In this document: piece by piece, positions 6,629-8,026 of the stretch
Numbering within the stretch: the first letter of the stretch is position 1
How the letters are laid out: every line of letters starts with the position of its first letter
Source: JBCDBY01 sp039182715
Lineage (GTDB): Bacteria; Planctomycetota; PLA2
Length of the DNA stretch: 8,026 bases
NCBI GenBank assembly: GCA_039182715.1
Contig: JBCDBY010000213.1
Coordinates: forward strand, 1 to 8,026
Direction: 5' to 3'
The notes under the pieces: model-generated
What the model was told of the DNA's origin: nothing
The model's database searches: none
The model's input: the letters and a program-made list of their open reading frames with translations, nothing else
Made by a program: the position numbers and the translations under genes

Positions 6629-6794
6629 GTTGGCCACAGAAACACAGAAACACAGAAAGCCACAGGCCCACTACTCCGCGACTGCGCACTTGCATCCTTC
6701 TTCCTTCCTACACCTTAGGTTCGGAATGGGGACGGCGGGACTCCGAGATCCTATAGAGCGCACACTTCTGTGTTTCTGTGTTTCTGTGGCCAAC
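6629..6794. repeat. 166-base element bounded by a perfect 29-base inverted repeat of CACAGAAA units
   Basis: The left arm (6629-6657) is GTTGGC followed by almost three tandem CACAGAAA octamers (6635-6658). The right arm (6766-6794) is its exact reverse complement, so 29 of 29 bases match. The 108-base spacer (6658-6765) has no credible gene. The arms are much less GC-rich than the flanks and end within about 30-50 bases of both neighbouring genes. No matching target-site duplication is visible outside the arms and there is no transposase. It could be a non-autonomous mobile element, a dispersed intergenic repeat, or a long stem acting as a bidirectional transcription barrier or mRNA stabiliser. 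I recall CACAGAG/CACAGAA-type inverted repeats in intergenic DNA of many environmental bacteria, but cannot verify that here. Confidence 0.85.
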
Positions 6795-6831
6795 TAGCGC
6801 TTCGCCTTCCCCGGGACTTGCACCGCGGGTT

Positions 6832-6837
6832 TACACT
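6832..6837 (+). promoter_or_regulatory. Possible -10 element of a leaderless transcript for the ABC transporter operon
   Basis: TACACT matches TATAAT at four of six positions and ends eight bases before the GTG at 6846, so transcription would begin at or almost at the start codon. No purine-rich ribosome site lies between the repeat element and the GTG. The TTGCAC at 6818-6823 is only eight bases from TACACT and cannot be its -35. The evidence is a pattern match only. Confidence 0.35.
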
Positions 6838-6845
6838 CCCGATCC

Positions 6846-7550
6846 GTGGAGCCCGCACTCCAGCTCATCGGGGTCGAGAAGACCTACTACCTGGGCGAGG
6901 TGGCGGTCGAGGTATTGCGCGGGGTTGACCTCGAGGTCTATCCGGGCGAGTTCACCGTGGTGCTCGGGCCCTCGGGTTCCGGCAAGACGACGCTGCTGAA
7001 CGTCATGGGCGCGCTCGACCGTCCGACGGCGGGCCGCGTCCTGTTCGACGGCACCGATCTCGCCGACTACGACGATGCCGCGCTGGCGCGCTTCCGACGC
7101 CACAAGCTCGGCTTCATCTTCCAGCTCTACAATCTGGTGCCCACGCTGACCGCCCGCGAGAACGTCGAGGTGGCGACGGAAGGCATCGAGGGCAGCATGA
7201 CCGCCGACGAGGCGCTGGCGCGCGTCGGACTGGCGGAGCGCGCCGGCCACTTCCCGTCGCAGCTCTCCGGCGGCGAGCAGCAGCGGGTTTCCGTCGCACG
7301 CGCCATCGCGCGCCGGCCTTCGCTGCTCCTGTGCGACGAGCTGACCGGGGCGCTCGACTCGAAGACGGGGCGCTCGATTCTCGATCTCGTCGTGCAGCTC
7401 AACGAGGAGTTGGGCATGACGATCGTCGTCATCACGCACGCGGTGCCGGTCGCCGGACTGGCGCATCGCATCATTCGCATCGACAGCGGCCGCGTCGTCG
7501 ACCAGCGCGAGAACACCGAACGCGTCACGGTGGCGGACATCGACTGGTGA
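6846..7550 (+). CDS. ABC transporter ATP-binding protein, MacB/LolD-like
   Basis: A 234-residue nucleotide-binding subunit of a type VII (MacB/LolCDE/FtsE-like) ABC system. These couple ATP hydrolysis in the cytoplasm to mechanical work on periplasmic substrates such as lipoproteins, peptides or drugs. All core motifs are present: Walker A GPSGSGKTT (41-49), Q-loop FQLYNLVPT with Gln93, signature LSGGEQQ (140-146), Walker B LLLCDE (D164, E165), D-loop GALD (168-171) and H-loop His198 in VVITHAV. Leu166 replaces the usual proline of the DEPTG stretch, giving DELTG. The GTG start is chosen because it gives the normal short lead-in before the first strand (LQLIGVEKTYYLGE); the next in-frame starts would cut into the fold. 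No ribosome site is evident, so initiation may be leaderless. The stop overlaps the permease start (GTGA), which makes this a coupled ATPase-permease pair. The substrate cannot be read from the sequence. Confidence 0.92.
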   Translation: MEPALQLIGVEKTYYLGEVAVEVLRGVDLEVYPGEFTVVLGPSGSGKTTLLNVMGALDRPTAGRVLFDGTDLADYDDAALARFRRHKLGFIFQLYNLVPTLTARENVEVATEGIEGSMTADEALARVGLAERAGHFPSQLSGGEQQRVSVARAIARRPSLLLCDELTGALDSKTGRSILDLVVQLNEELGMTIVVITHAVPVAGLAHRIIRIDSGRVVDQRENTERVTVADIDW

Positions 7551-8026
7551 GGCCGCTCGATCGCAAGCTCCTGCGCGAACTCGGCCGCTCCAAGCGGTCG
7601 CTGGCGGCGATCGTCGCCATCGTCGCGCTCGGCGTCATGTGTTTCGTCGGGCTCTGGGCCACGCACACGAACCTCCAGCTCGCGCGCGAGGACTACGACG
7701 CGCGTACGCGGTTGGCGGACTTCTGGATCGAGCTGCGGCGCGTGCCCGCGAGCGCCGCCGAGGAGCTCGCACGCCACCCGGCGGTCGCCGAGATTCGCCA
7801 TCGCATCCAGTTCCCGGTGACGGTCGACATGCCGGGTTATCCCCGGCCGATCGGCGGGCTCATGCTCACCATGCCCGACGAGCCGAAGCCGGTCGTCAAC
7901 GATCTCGTCCTGCGCCGCGGCCGCCCGCTGACGGGGCCACGCGTGAACGAGGTGATCATCTCGCCCAAGTTCGCGGACGCGCACGGGCTCGGCCCCAGCG
8001 ACGCCATCGATCTCATCGTGCGCGGC
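7547..8026 (+). CDS. FtsX-like ABC permease, N-terminal part
   Basis: The first 160 codons are present and stay open to the window end; the gene is cut at its 3' side. The GTG at 7547 overlaps the ATPase stop by four bases and there is no strong ribosome site, so coupling is likely. The protein begins MRPLDRKLLRELGRSKRS, a basic cytoplasmic amphipathic start typical of large FtsX-like permeases. One transmembrane helix follows at about 19-39 (LAAIVAIVALGVMCFVGLWA), then an extracytoplasmic domain. Within this domain VNEVIISPKFADAHGLGPSD resembles the NEV-V-S-x-x-F-A-x-x-x-G-L-x-x-G-D stretch of MacB-like periplasmic cores. The family usually has three more helices near the C-terminus, or more in the approximately 800-residue duplicated forms, none of which can be seen here. 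It should form the membrane part of the transporter with the preceding ATPase. Confidence 0.88.
   Translation, partial: MRPLDRKLLRELGRSKRSLAAIVAIVALGVMCFVGLWATHTNLQLAREDYDARTRLADFWIELRRVPASAAEELARHPAVAEIRHRIQFPVTVDMPGYPRPIGGLMLTMPDEPKPVVNDLVLRRGRPLTGPRVNEVIISPKFADAHGLGPSDAIDLIVRG

Noticed and set aside
6601..6660. Intrinsic terminator just after the HEAT gene
   Set aside because: GGCC-gtggtt-GGCC at 6622-6635 has only four-base arms and no T-tract follows it.
6629..6794. CRISPR array or insertion sequence with target duplication
   Set aside because: The octamers have no spacers between them and only three copies per arm, and the bases flanking the inverted repeat show no matching duplication or transposase.
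6612..6797. Short open frames across the inverted-repeat element on both strands
   Set aside because: Their ends (peptides such as CFCVSVAN and CVSVFLWPT) are translations of the CACAGAAA repeats; they have no ribosome site or coding character.

Overview
The window comes from a GC-rich (by eye roughly two thirds G+C), gene-dense Gram-negative-type bacterium. The gene content is a secreted repeat protein with a signal peptide, type IV pilus retraction ATPases, an FtsX-type ABC exporter and a monomeric isocitrate dehydrogenase. Nothing here fixes the phylum. Acidobacteriota, Planctomycetota and Myxococcota would all fit, and this is a guess from style (multi-domain carboxypeptidase-regulatory-like protein, HEAT protein, CACAGAAA-type intergenic repeats) rather than from a marker gene.

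Layout. Bases 1-51 hold the first 17 codons of a leftward gene that looks like monomeric NADP-dependent isocitrate dehydrogenase. A 103-base divergent gap follows. A rightward gene at 155-2407 encodes a secreted protein built from about nine tandem beta-sandwich modules of the carboxypeptidase-regulatory-like type. A 54-base gap with two consecutive dyad symmetries leads into a tightly packed four-gene cluster at 2462-6600. Its genes are a canonical PilT ATPase, a second diverged PilT/PilU-like ATPase, a 127-residue degenerate receiver-like protein and a 479-residue HEAT-repeat protein. All three junctions overlap (4, 14 and 1 bases), so the cluster is very probably one translationally coupled operon.

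The gap at 6601-6845 carries a 166-base element bounded by a perfect 29-base inverted repeat made of CACAGAAA units. After it come the ATPase (6846-7550) and the N-terminus of the permease (7547 onward, cut by the window end) of a MacB/LolD-like ABC system.

The most unusual part is the pilT-like operon. Two retraction-type ATPases, one with an altered His box, are coupled to a phosphorylation-incompetent-looking receiver-like protein and a HEAT scaffold. I infer a regulated pilus-retraction module whose last two components I do not recognise as part of any named system. Other points of interest are a near-perfect palindrome overlapping the pilT ribosome binding site, the inverted-repeat element, and possible leaderless starts for the two genes that open transcription units.
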